The notes below the pieces were generated by a model. The model did not search any database. It was given only the letters and a program-made list of their open reading frames with translations, and had not been told where the DNA came from. A stretch of DNA of 64,000 nucleotides, taken from positions 1 to 64,000 of the forward strand of contig JACRPO010000014.1 in the NCBI GenBank assembly GCA_016223165.1. The letters run 5' to 3'. Source of the stretch: Burkholderiales bacterium. Its GTDB lineage: Bacteria > Pseudomonadota > Gammaproteobacteria > Burkholderiales > Burkholderiaceae_C. A program made the position numbers and the translations under genes. How positions within the stretch are numbered: the stretch's first letter is position 1; every line of letters starts with the position of its first letter. This document shows, piece after piece, positions 41,366 to 49,035 of the stretch.

Positions 41366-42031
41366 ATGATGATCCGCAGACTGTTCACACTCTTGCTCGC
41401 CACGGTCGCGAGCGCCGCCCCTTCGCAGGCCGCGGTGACCGTCTTCTTCGACGAGACGGCATACCTCGCCGCGGTCGGCAGCACGCGCACGTACATCGAC
41501 TTCGCCGGTTCGCCGGCCGCCGTGGTCGGCGGCGGCAGCTTCTCGCCCGACGTCACCTTCGGCAGCTGCACCGACTCGTCGGCCGCGGCCACCTGCGGCA
41601 CACAGGTGCTGCACAACAGCAACGCCATCACCGACCTCGGCGGCTCCTCGGCGCCCAACGGCGTCGCCAGCGTGGCGTGGCGCTTCAACCTGCCGGATGT
41701 CTACGCTTTCGGGCTGCACTACATCAGCGGCGAGATCGACGGCATCAACCTGGTGGCCACCGACAACTCGCTGAGCCTCATCGACACCAGCGCGGCCACG
41801 GGATTCATCGGCCTCGTGAGCGACAGTGCGTTCTACGGCGGCATCGGCGTGAATGCCGTCTTTGCGGGTGGCATCGGCAACGACCGCTACTTCATCGACG
41901 ACTTCAGGATCAACGAGGCCGCCTCGGTGCCCGAGCCGGCCGGCCTGGCGCTCGTCGGCGTGGCGCTCTGGGCCGCGAAGCTGGCTGCGCGGCGGCGCGG
42001 CAAGGGCCTGCGCAAAGGACCGGTTCACTGA
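41366..42031 (+). CDS. PEP-CTERM sorted surface protein
   Basis: A 221-aa exported protein: signal peptide ending near SQAAV, a beta-rich middle with FDETAYLAAVGSTRTYIDF and a Cys pair, and a C-terminal PEP-CTERM signal (VPEPAGLALVGVALWAAK, then a basic RRR tail). The exosortase system cuts such signals and links export to exopolysaccharide. No exosortase is in the window. The 283 bp upstream (41083-41365) hold no gene; they include three CCTCCTCGT-type repeats near 41234-41260. Confidence 0.88.
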   Translation: MMIRRLFTLLLATVASAAPSQAAVTVFFDETAYLAAVGSTRTYIDFAGSPAAVVGGGSFSPDVTFGSCTDSSAAATCGTQVLHNSNAITDLGGSSAPNGVASVAWRFNLPDVYAFGLHYISGEIDGINLVATDNSLSLIDTSAATGFIGLVSDSAFYGGIGVNAVFAGGIGNDRYFIDDFRINEAASVPEPAGLALVGVALWAAKLAARRRGKGLRKGPVH

Positions 42032-42038
42032 GCACGGT

Positions 42039-43019
42039 TCAGACGACCTGGTTCTTCAGCACCACCTCGCCGCGCCACAGGCGCTCGAGGTTCTCGAGCA
42101 GCAGGTCGATGACGTTGTCCTCATAGCGCCGCGTCTCACCGGCGGTGTGCGGTGTGATCAGCACGTTCGGCATGCCCCACAGCGCCGAGGTGGCGGGCAG
42201 CGGCTCCTCCCAGACGCAGTCGAGCGCGGCGCCGGCGATGCGTTGCTGCGCCAGCGCCTCGATGAGCGCCGGCTCGTTCACCACCTTGCCGCGCGCGACG
42301 TTGATCAGGCAGGCCGAGGGCTTCATCGCCGCGAGCGCCTTCGCGTCGATCAGGTTCTCGGTCTCAGGCGTGAGCGGGCAGGTCAGCGCGACGAAATCGG
42401 CTTGCGGCAACAGACCGCGCAGATCTTCTTCACCGACCACCTCGTCGGCCGCCCCCGCACCCCGGGACGGCTCGCGCCGCGTCGCGACGACTCGCATGTC
42501 GAAGGCCTTGGCGAGCGTGGCCAGCCGCGCACCGATACGGCCGAGCCCCACGATCAGGAGCGTCTTGCCACCGAGCTCGTCTTCGCGCTGGCCGATGTCA
42601 CCGATCATGCCGCGCCAGTGGCGCGCCGCCTGGTTGTCGCGTGCCTCCGGAATGCGGCGCGCCAGAGCCAGGATGAGCGCGATGGCATGCTCGGCGACAG
42701 CGCGCTCGTTCACGCCCTGCGCGCTGGCGAGGCGAATGCCCGCCGCGCCCAGTGACTCGCGCGAATATTGATCGGTGCCGGCGCTGATCGACTGGATGAA
42801 GGCGAGCCTGGGCGCCGCCGCAATCAGCTCGTTGCGCCACAGGCCCGAGCACAGCAACACGTCCGCCTCGCCGATGCGCGCCTTCAGCGCTTCGAGGCTG
42901 CGCACCTCGATCCAGTGCATGCCGACGGCGCGCAGCGCGAAGCGCTCGCCCAGGCGGTAGGCGACGTGGGCGAAGCAGAGGGTCAGCTTGTCCCGGGCGG
43001 GGAGAGGACGCGTGCTCAC
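42039..43019 (-). CDS. D-2-hydroxyacid dehydrogenase (NAD(P)-dependent)
   Basis: A 326-aa dehydrogenase of the GhrA/SerA fold. The nucleotide site is TLLIVGLGRIGARLATLA; catalytic residues appear in INVARGKVVNE (Arg), the AALDCVWEEPLP block (Glu) and ITPHTAG (His). Substrates are small 2-ketoacids such as glyoxylate or hydroxypyruvate. A GTG at 43017-43019 is the most reasonable start, because upstream codons are poor and unconserved. It ends 7 bp from the convergent PEP-CTERM gene and is divergent from the heme protein at 43220. Confidence 0.88.
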   Translation of the reverse strand: MSTRPLPARDKLTLCFAHVAYRLGERFALRAVGMHWIEVRSLEALKARIGEADVLLCSGLWRNELIAAAPRLAFIQSISAGTDQYSRESLGAAGIRLASAQGVNERAVAEHAIALILALARRIPEARDNQAARHWRGMIGDIGQREDELGGKTLLIVGLGRIGARLATLAKAFDMRVVATRREPSRGAGAADEVVGEEDLRGLLPQADFVALTCPLTPETENLIDAKALAAMKPSACLINVARGKVVNEPALIEALAQQRIAGAALDCVWEEPLPATSALWGMPNVLITPHTAGETRRYEDNVIDLLLENLERLWRGEVVLKNQVV

Positions 43020-43219
43020 ATGGGCCTTCGGGCGAGTGGGTCGGAGTGAAAGAACGTAGAGACTCGAGTTGTTTCTGTCAACAGCCCGCCGACTCTGACG
43101 GTTAGGGCATCGCTTCGGCACCGACGCGCCATCGGCTCATCCCGCTTGACATATCGCAAGGCCCGCCCGGCAGGCGGAGCGCAGCATGCGGGCCCAGCAC
43201 GGTGCAAGAGGTGAACGTG

Positions 43220-44521
43220 ATGAGAAAACAAGCATTGATCCTTGGTCTTTCCATATTGGTTGTCGGGTCGACCATGGCGGCCGATCCGGCAGCGGTCGAC
43301 TGGAGCAAGGTTCCGGCGACGAAGTTGACCCTCTTCTACCCCGGCCAGTCCTCCTACGAGTGGCTGCGCAGCGAGGCGCACAAGGGTGCGGCCAAGGAGA
43401 CGATGCGCGGCGATTCCTGCGTCTCGTGCCACGACGATGCCAAGGAAGAGCAGATCCAGGGCAACAAGATCATGAGAGGGCACCCGCTCGAGCCGACGCC
43501 GGTCAAGGGCAAGAGCGGATTCGTCGATCTGAGCGTGCAGGCCGCCTACGACGACAGGAACGCCTACCTGCGCTTCCAGTGGAAGACGCAGAGTTCGTTC
43601 CCCGGCAACGAGCACCAGTACCTGCGCTTCGACGGCAAGGAGTGGAAGGTCTACGGCTTTCCGAAGCTCGACAAGGTGGTGCGCGATGGCGCGCAACCCG
43701 GCATCTACGAAGACCGCATGTCGGTGATGATCGACGACGGCAAGGTCCCGGGCTTTGCCAAGCAGGGCTGCTGGCTGACCTGCCATGACGGGCAACGCGA
43801 CATGCCCAGGCAGGCCACCAAGGAAGAGGTTGCCGCCAACGCGCTGCTCACGGCCATCAAGAAGGGCGACCTGCGCAAGTACCTGCCCGACACGCGCAGC
43901 AACCCGCTCGACTGGAAGACCGGCAAGTCGGTCGAGGAGATCGCCCAACTCAAGCAGGCCGGCGCCTTCGTCGACCTGATGCAGTGGCGTGGGCACCGCA
44001 GCCACGGCGTGGGCATGGTCGACGACGGCTATGTGCTCGAGTTTCGGCTGGCCGACGCCGGCAAGGACATGTTCAGCAGCAACGCCGACGCGAAGACGCA
44101 CCAGCCGAAGTTCATGTGGGACGACAAGAAGACCGGCTATCGCTCGATCACCGCCGACCAGTTGCGCAAGGGCGAGCACTTCCTGATCCGCGAGAGGAAC
44201 GCAGTGCCCTTCGACCCGAACGCCGGCTGGAAGGAAGGCGACCTGATCCCGGACTACGTGCTCAGCCGCGAAGACGCCAAGGGCTCGGCCGCCGACAACA
44301 ACGCCATCGCGAGTTGGAAGGACGGCCAGTGGACGCTGGTGATGATCCGCCCGCTCGGCCTGGCCAACGGCGACGACAAGGCACTCAAGGCGGGCGGCGT
44401 CTACAACGTCGGCTTCGCCGTGCACGACGACAACATCACCACGCGCGGCCACTTCGTGTCGTACGTGAAGACGCTCGGGCTCGGCGCCAAGGCCGACATC
44501 CAGGCCGTCAAGCTGCCGTAG
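43220..44521 (+). CDS. Ethylbenzene-dehydrogenase-like heme protein with c-heme sites
   Basis: A 433-aa exported protein: signal peptide (about 20 residues, ending STMAAD), an early c-heme site CVSCH near residue 66, and a second possible site CWLTCH (CX3CH) near residue 180. The later half resembles the EB_dh heme-b-binding domain (YVLEFRLADAGKDMF; WTLVMIRPL; GFAVHDDN). Such proteins serve as electron-transfer gamma-type subunits or cytochrome c-552-like partners. GAGGTGA is 7 bp before the ATG. It leads an operon with a monoheme cytochrome and a nine-heme membrane protein, suggesting a respiratory chain outside the inner membrane. Confidence 0.78.
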   Translation: MRKQALILGLSILVVGSTMAADPAAVDWSKVPATKLTLFYPGQSSYEWLRSEAHKGAAKETMRGDSCVSCHDDAKEEQIQGNKIMRGHPLEPTPVKGKSGFVDLSVQAAYDDRNAYLRFQWKTQSSFPGNEHQYLRFDGKEWKVYGFPKLDKVVRDGAQPGIYEDRMSVMIDDGKVPGFAKQGCWLTCHDGQRDMPRQATKEEVAANALLTAIKKGDLRKYLPDTRSNPLDWKTGKSVEEIAQLKQAGAFVDLMQWRGHRSHGVGMVDDGYVLEFRLADAGKDMFSSNADAKTHQPKFMWDDKKTGYRSITADQLRKGEHFLIRERNAVPFDPNAGWKEGDLIPDYVLSREDAKGSAADNNAIASWKDGQWTLVMIRPLGLANGDDKALKAGGVYNVGFAVHDDNITTRGHFVSYVKTLGLGAKADIQAVKLP

Positions 44522-44530
44522 TCCGGCGCG

Positions 44531-44559
44531 GCACCGGCCGTCCTGCGACGGCCGGTGGC
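44531..44559 (+). terminator. Strong hairpin between cytochrome genes (attenuator-like)
   Basis: CACCGGCCGTC-CTGC-GACGGCCGGTG: an 11-bp perfect stem with a 4-nt loop just after the first cytochrome gene. No T-run follows, so full termination is unlikely. It may set relative mRNA levels or processing between this gene and the next. Confidence 0.6.
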
Positions 44560-44592
44560 TACTTCAACACCCAAGATCCTGGAGACATCCGA

Positions 44593-44934
44593 ATGTCGCG
44601 TTCAATCTTGCGTTCTTCGCTGGCGGCGTGGATCGCCGCCACCGGCCTGTGCCTGTCGCTGCCCGCCTTCGCGCAGATCGATGCCGAGGCCGTGTTCAAG
44701 GACAACGACTGCCACAAGTGCCACCACCCGACCAAAGCCAAGAAAGGCCCCTCGCTGGCCAAGATTGCCGCCAAGTACAAGGAGAAGAAGCTCGACGAGA
44801 AAGAGGCGATCAAGCACATGACCGCGGGCAAGAAGGTCAAGCTCGAAGACGGCAGCGAGGAGGAGCACAAGGTGATCGACACCAAGGACGTGAAGGTGAT
44901 GAACGCCGTCGCCAAGTGGATGCTCAGTCACTGA
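44593..44934 (+). CDS. Small monoheme cytochrome c
   Basis: A 113-aa periplasmic class I-like cytochrome: signal peptide ending in PAFAQ, heme site CHKCH (residues about 41-45) and a Lys-rich mature part (GKKVKLEDG; YKEKKLDEKE). A distal Met is available in HMTAGK or KVMNAV. Spacing to the heme protein upstream is 71 bp including the hairpin, and the multiheme gene starts 36 bp later. It probably shuttles electrons between these two. Confidence 0.87.
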   Translation: MSRSILRSSLAAWIAATGLCLSLPAFAQIDAEAVFKDNDCHKCHHPTKAKKGPSLAKIAAKYKEKKLDEKEAIKHMTAGKKVKLEDGSEEEHKVIDTKDVKVMNAVAKWMLSH

Positions 44935-44970
44935 TCGACCACGCTGGCCAGGCCGCAGGAGCATCGCACC

Positions 44971-46977
44971 ATGGCACGCTGGCCATCACCGGGGTCGTGG
45001 CTGGCCGGCATCGCCTGCGCCGTTGGCGCGCTCGTTGGCGTACTCGTTGGCGCACTGTTCGCGGCCGCGCCCGCTCTTGCCGCTGACCCGGGCCTCGACA
45101 ACGCCGGCTGCCTCTCGTGCCACGAGAGCAAGAAGGCCAAGATCAAGGTTGCCGACCCGAAGGGCGACCCACGCGCGCTGAGCCCGGTGGACGCGCGCAA
45201 GTTCGGCAAGAGCCTGCACGGCGAGATGCCGTGCGTGGCGTGCCACCTGGAGATCACCGACAGCCAGGCCCGGCACAAGAAGAAGCCCGACGTCCAGCCG
45301 CCCACGTGCGTCAGCTGCCACGAGGGGCTGTGGGCCGCCGCCCAGAAGGAAGGGCGCGGCGCCGAGCGGCCGCGGCTCGGCGACGTTGTGAACAACATCG
45401 AGGCCTACAAGAAGTCATTCCACGCGCGCCCCGACAAGGACAACCCGGGCAAGGCGAAGGCCACCTGCGAAGACTGCCACAGCAGCCACGAGTTCAGCGT
45501 GCCGGCCAAGGGCAGCGCGAGGCGCACGGCCTGGCACAAGGAAATCCCCGACACCTGCGGCGCCAAGTGCCACGAGGACCAGCTCGAGGCCTACGCCACT
45601 TCCGTGCACGGCGAGGAACTGCTCGACAAGGGCAATGCAAAGAGCGCGGTCTGCACCGACTGCCACAGCGCCCACGCGGTGCTCGGCACGTCGTCGGACC
45701 GCTTCAAGCTCGCCAACGTCAACATCTGCGGCGACTGCCACAAGGAAAGGCTCAAGAGCTACGCCGACACCTACCACGGCCAGGTGAACCGGCTCGGCTA
45801 CGCCTACACGGCCAAGTGCGCCGATTGCCACGGCAGCCACGGCATTCTCCCGGCCGACAACGCCAAGTCCAAGGTCCATCCGAAGAACCGGATGAAGACC
45901 TGCAGCAGCTGCCACAGCGACAAGAAGCCCGGCATGCGCGACGCCACGGCCGGCTTCGCCTCGTTCGGCCCGCATGCCAACACGCACGACTTCGCGAAGT
46001 ACCCGCAGATGTACGTCGCCTCGAAGTTCATGGTGGCGCTGCTGATCTTCGTCTTCGCGTTCTTCTGGGCGCATTCGGGCCTGTGGTACTACCGCGAGTG
46101 GCAGGACCGCAAGGCGGGCAAGACCGTGCAGCACGTCGATGTGGCCGCGCTCGGCATCGATCCAGCCAAGCACTTCAAGCGCTTTGCCGCCGGCTGGCGC
46201 ATCGGCCATCTGGTGTTCGCCATCGTCACGATGACGCTGGTGCTCACCGGCACCACGGCTCTGTTTGCGCAGAGCGCCTGGGCGCCCACCGTCGCGGCGT
46301 TGCTCGGCGGGCCGCGCGTGCTCGGCCTGGTTCACCGCGTGGCGGCCACCTTGTTCATCGGCATCTTCCTCATCCACTTCATCGTCGTCATGACGAAGCT
46401 CCTGCGCGACCGGAAGTTCCGCTGGTTCGGGCCGGACTCGCTGATCCCCAACTGGAAGGACTTCGCCGACTGCTGGGGCATGTTCAAGTGGTTCGTCGGC
46501 AAGGGGCAACGCCCGCAGTTCGAGCGTTGGGCCTACTACGAGAAGTTCGACTACTGGGCGGTGTTCTGGGGCGTCAACATCATCGGCTGGAGCGGCCTGA
46601 TGCTGGCCTTCCCGCACGTCACGGCGAAATACCTGCCCGGCTGGGTCTTCAACGTCGGCACGCTGGTGCATGGCGAGGAGGCGTTCCTGGCGGCGGTGTT
46701 CCTGTTCACGGTGCACTTCTTCAACAACCACTTCCGGCCCGACAAGCTGCCGCCGCCCGACGTGGTGATGTTCACCGGCACGCAGTCGCTGCAGGAGTTC
46801 CAGCACGACCATCCGGCGCAGTTCAAGCGCATGGTCGAGAGCGGCGAGATCCGCAAGTACCTCGTCGAACAGCCGTCGCGGCCGTTCCATCTGGGTTCGG
46901 TCGTGCTCGGCCTGGCCTTGCTCGCAATCGGGCTGCTGCTGCTCGTGCTGGTGGGGGTCGGCTTCTTCAGCGGCTAG
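44971..46977 (+). CDS. Nine-heme-motif cytochrome c fused to membrane cytochrome b domain
   Basis: A 668-aa protein. After the signal anchor, residues about 45-330 carry nine heme-binding motifs: CLSCH, CVACH, CVSCH, CEDCH, CGAKCH (the CX3CH type), CTDCH, CGDCH, CADCH and CSSCH. Then four or five TM helices form a b561-type di-heme region with conserved His (GLVHRVAATLFIGIFLIHF; LVHGEEAFLAAVFLFTVHFFNNHF). This links quinol oxidation in the membrane with a periplasmic heme wire, like fused NrfH/OmcA-type or tetrathionate/DMSO electron-entry modules. It ends the three-gene operon. The terminal acceptor is unknown; no reductase follows directly. Confidence 0.88.
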   Translation: MARWPSPGSWLAGIACAVGALVGVLVGALFAAAPALAADPGLDNAGCLSCHESKKAKIKVADPKGDPRALSPVDARKFGKSLHGEMPCVACHLEITDSQARHKKKPDVQPPTCVSCHEGLWAAAQKEGRGAERPRLGDVVNNIEAYKKSFHARPDKDNPGKAKATCEDCHSSHEFSVPAKGSARRTAWHKEIPDTCGAKCHEDQLEAYATSVHGEELLDKGNAKSAVCTDCHSAHAVLGTSSDRFKLANVNICGDCHKERLKSYADTYHGQVNRLGYAYTAKCADCHGSHGILPADNAKSKVHPKNRMKTCSSCHSDKKPGMRDATAGFASFGPHANTHDFAKYPQMYVASKFMVALLIFVFAFFWAHSGLWYYREWQDRKAGKTVQHVDVAALGIDPAKHFKRFAAGWRIGHLVFAIVTMTLVLTGTTALFAQSAWAPTVAALLGGPRVLGLVHRVAATLFIGIFLIHFIVVMTKLLRDRKFRWFGPDSLIPNWKDFADCWGMFKWFVGKGQRPQFERWAYYEKFDYWAVFWGVNIIGWSGLMLAFPHVTAKYLPGWVFNVGTLVHGEEAFLAAVFLFTVHFFNNHFRPDKLPPPDVVMFTGTQSLQEFQHDHPAQFKRMVESGEIRKYLVEQPSRPFHLGSVVLGLALLAIGLLLLVLVGVGFFSG

Positions 46978-47058
46978 TGTTCAGCTGATGTGGTGCGCGG
47001 CCTCGCCGGCGAGGCCTGCGCGTGGCTGTCGGGCGTCGACCGCTAACATCGCCGGCCG

Positions 47059-48294
47059 ATGGCGCCCGACCCAGATCAAGAGGCCCGCCCCGCCGCTGAA
47101 CCGGCATCGCGCGACTCCCCGCTCGAGGTGCTGCTCGTCTTCCTGAAGCTGGGCCTGACATCGTTCGGTGGCCCGGTGGCGCACCTGGGCTATTTCCGCA
47201 CCGAGTTCGTCGAGCGCCGCAAATGGCTCGACGACAAGAGCTACTCGGACTTGGTCGCCCTGTGCCAGTTCCTGCCGGGTCCGGCGAGCAGCCAGGTGGG
47301 CATCGCGCTTGGGCTCGGCCGCGCCGGCGGGCTGGGGGCGCTGGCCGCCTGGGCCGGCTTCACCTTGCCGTCGGCCATCGCGCTCATCGGTTTCGCCTTC
47401 GGCGTGGGCCAGTGGTCAGCGCTCGCTTCCTCGGGAGCGGTGCACGGCCTCAAGGTCGTCGCCGTCGCCGTGGTGGCGCAGGCGGTGTGGGGCATGGCGA
47501 AGTCGCTGTGCCCGGACCGCTTGCGCGCCGGCCTCGCGGTCGCTGCGGCGCTGCTGGTGCTCGCGATCCCCACCGCGGTCGGCCAGGTTGCCGCCATCGC
47601 GTTCGGTGGGCTCGTGGGCCGATGGGCCTTGCAACTGGGCCATCTGCCGCCGGCCCAGCACCGCAACTACGGCGTGCCAAGGCGCGCCGGCGCGGCGCTG
47701 CTGCTGCTCTTCGCCGCGCTCCTGGTGGTGTTGCCCGCCCTTGCGGCGACCGCGGGTTCGGTGGTGTTGTCAGCCGTCTCGGTCTTCTACCAGGCCGGGG
47801 CACTCGTCTTCGGCGGCGGGCACGTCGTGCTGCCGCTGCTGCAGGCCGGTGTGGTGCCGCCGGGCTGGGTCGGCAACGACGCCTTCCTGGCCGGCTATGG
47901 TGCGGCGCAGGCCGTGCCTGGGCCTCTGTTCACATTCGCGGCCTACCTCGGCGCGGTGATGCCCTCTCCGCTGGGCGGCTGGGTCGGCGGCATCGCGCTG
48001 CTGCTGGCCGTCTTCGCGCCGGCCTTCCTGCTCGTGGTCGGAGCCCTGCCGTTCTGGGAACTCCTGCGCCAGCGCGACGGCGTGCAGCGGGCGATGGGCG
48101 GCATCAACGCGGCGGTCGTGGGCGTGCTGGGCGCGGCACTCTACGACCCGGTCTGGACGAGCGCCATCCGCTCGCGGGCCGACTTCGGTCTCACACTTGC
48201 GGCGTTCGGGCTGCTCGTCTACGGCCGGGTCCCGCCCGTATTTGTCGTCATCGCCGCGGCCATGGGCGGGTGGGCGCTGGCGGCCTTCGGGTAG
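47059..48294 (+). CDS. chrA: Chromate transporter ChrA
   Basis: A 411-aa membrane protein of the CHR family with two homologous halves and about 10-12 TM helices. N-terminal half: FLKLGLTSFGGPVAHLGYF with CQFLPGPASSQVGIALG; C-terminal half: FYQAGALVFGGGHVVLPLL with GYGAAQAVPGPLFTFAAYLG. The GG..H and PGP motifs are diagnostic. It exports chromate for resistance. The long-chain (fused) form is typical of Proteobacteria. No chrB regulator is present; 81 bp separate it from the multiheme gene. Confidence 0.93.
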   Translation: MAPDPDQEARPAAEPASRDSPLEVLLVFLKLGLTSFGGPVAHLGYFRTEFVERRKWLDDKSYSDLVALCQFLPGPASSQVGIALGLGRAGGLGALAAWAGFTLPSAIALIGFAFGVGQWSALASSGAVHGLKVVAVAVVAQAVWGMAKSLCPDRLRAGLAVAAALLVLAIPTAVGQVAAIAFGGLVGRWALQLGHLPPAQHRNYGVPRRAGAALLLLFAALLVVLPALAATAGSVVLSAVSVFYQAGALVFGGGHVVLPLLQAGVVPPGWVGNDAFLAGYGAAQAVPGPLFTFAAYLGAVMPSPLGGWVGGIALLLAVFAPAFLLVVGALPFWELLRQRDGVQRAMGGINAAVVGVLGAALYDPVWTSAIRSRADFGLTLAAFGLLVYGRVPPVFVVIAAAMGGWALAAFG

Positions 48295-48399
48295 CGCGCG
48301 GCGACCACAGGCCGCAAGGACGCGCTCGAGGTCGATCCCGAGCCAGCGCCGGACCGCCGCCGGCCGCTTGCGGCGGACGAGCGGTCAGTTCGGGCGATG

Positions 48400-48413
48400 T
48401 TGACCTGAATCAA
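48400..48413. promoter_or_regulatory. FNR/Dnr-like box
   Basis: TTGAC-CTGA-ATCAA differs by one base from the TTGAT-N4-ATCAA site of FNR/ANR/DNR regulators. It is 62 bp upstream of the iron-uptake operon start, within a plausible activator position. A Fur site is not obvious; the AATGCGACTCATTCGCGTT region (48439-48457) is a weak palindrome that could be one. Confidence 0.6.
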
Positions 48414-48475
48414 GGATGCACGGCATGGCGCTTCAGACAATGCGACTCATTCGCGTTCGCATAAGGAAGTTGCCA

Positions 48476-49033
48476 ATGACACCCCTGAAGACTGCCGCCG
48501 GCACGGCGGCGCTGCTGCTCGCCCTGGTCGCCGGGCCGGCGCAGGCCCTCGAGTACCCGATCGGCTCGCCGCAGAACCTGGCCGGCATGGAGATCGCCGC
48601 GGTCTATCTGCAGCCCGTCGAGATGGAGCCCGACGGCCACATGCGCCGCGCAGCCGAATCGGACATCCACATCGAAGCCGACATTCACGCGCTGGCCAGC
48701 AACCCCAACGGCTACGCCGAGGGCGCGTGGGTGCCGTTCCTGCACATCACGTACGAGATCGTCAAGGTCTCGGGCGGCGAGCCGATCAAGGGTCACTTCA
48801 TGGCGATGGTCGCCAGCGACGGGCCGCACTACGGCGACAACGTGAAGCTGCAAGGCCCGGGCAAGTACCGCGTGAAGTACACGGTCTACCCGCCCAACGC
48901 GCCCGAAAACCCGCTGGCCCGCCACTTCGGCCGCCATACCGACCGCGCCACCGGCGTGCGGCCCTGGTTCAAGGCTTTCGAGGTGCAGTGGGAGTTCACC
49001 TACGCCGGCGTCGGCAAGAAGGGTGGGTACTGA
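48476..49033 (+). CDS. ftrA: Periplasmic iron/copper-binding protein (P19/FtrA type)
   Basis: A 185-aa periplasmic protein like P19 of Campylobacter and FtrA of Bordetella, part of Fe2+ uptake. Signal peptide ends near AQALE; the metal site is made of Glu, Met and His in EMEPDGHMRRAAESDIHIEAD, and the beta-sandwich ends WEFTYAGVGKKGGY. ATG at 48476 has AAGGAAG 7 bp upstream; an upstream in-frame extension would run into the regulatory region. It starts an operon with porin, cupredoxin, FTR1 and FtrD genes. Confidence 0.9.
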   Translation: MTPLKTAAGTAALLLALVAGPAQALEYPIGSPQNLAGMEIAAVYLQPVEMEPDGHMRRAAESDIHIEADIHALASNPNGYAEGAWVPFLHITYEIVKVSGGEPIKGHFMAMVASDGPHYGDNVKLQGPGKYRVKYTVYPPNAPENPLARHFGRHTDRATGVRPWFKAFEVQWEFTYAGVGKKGGY

Positions 49034-49035
49034 GC

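Noticed and set aside
43146..43159. TTGACATATCGCAA as a second FNR box before the cytochrome operon
   Set aside because: Only the left half fits; the right half has two mismatches. It may rather serve as a -35 region.
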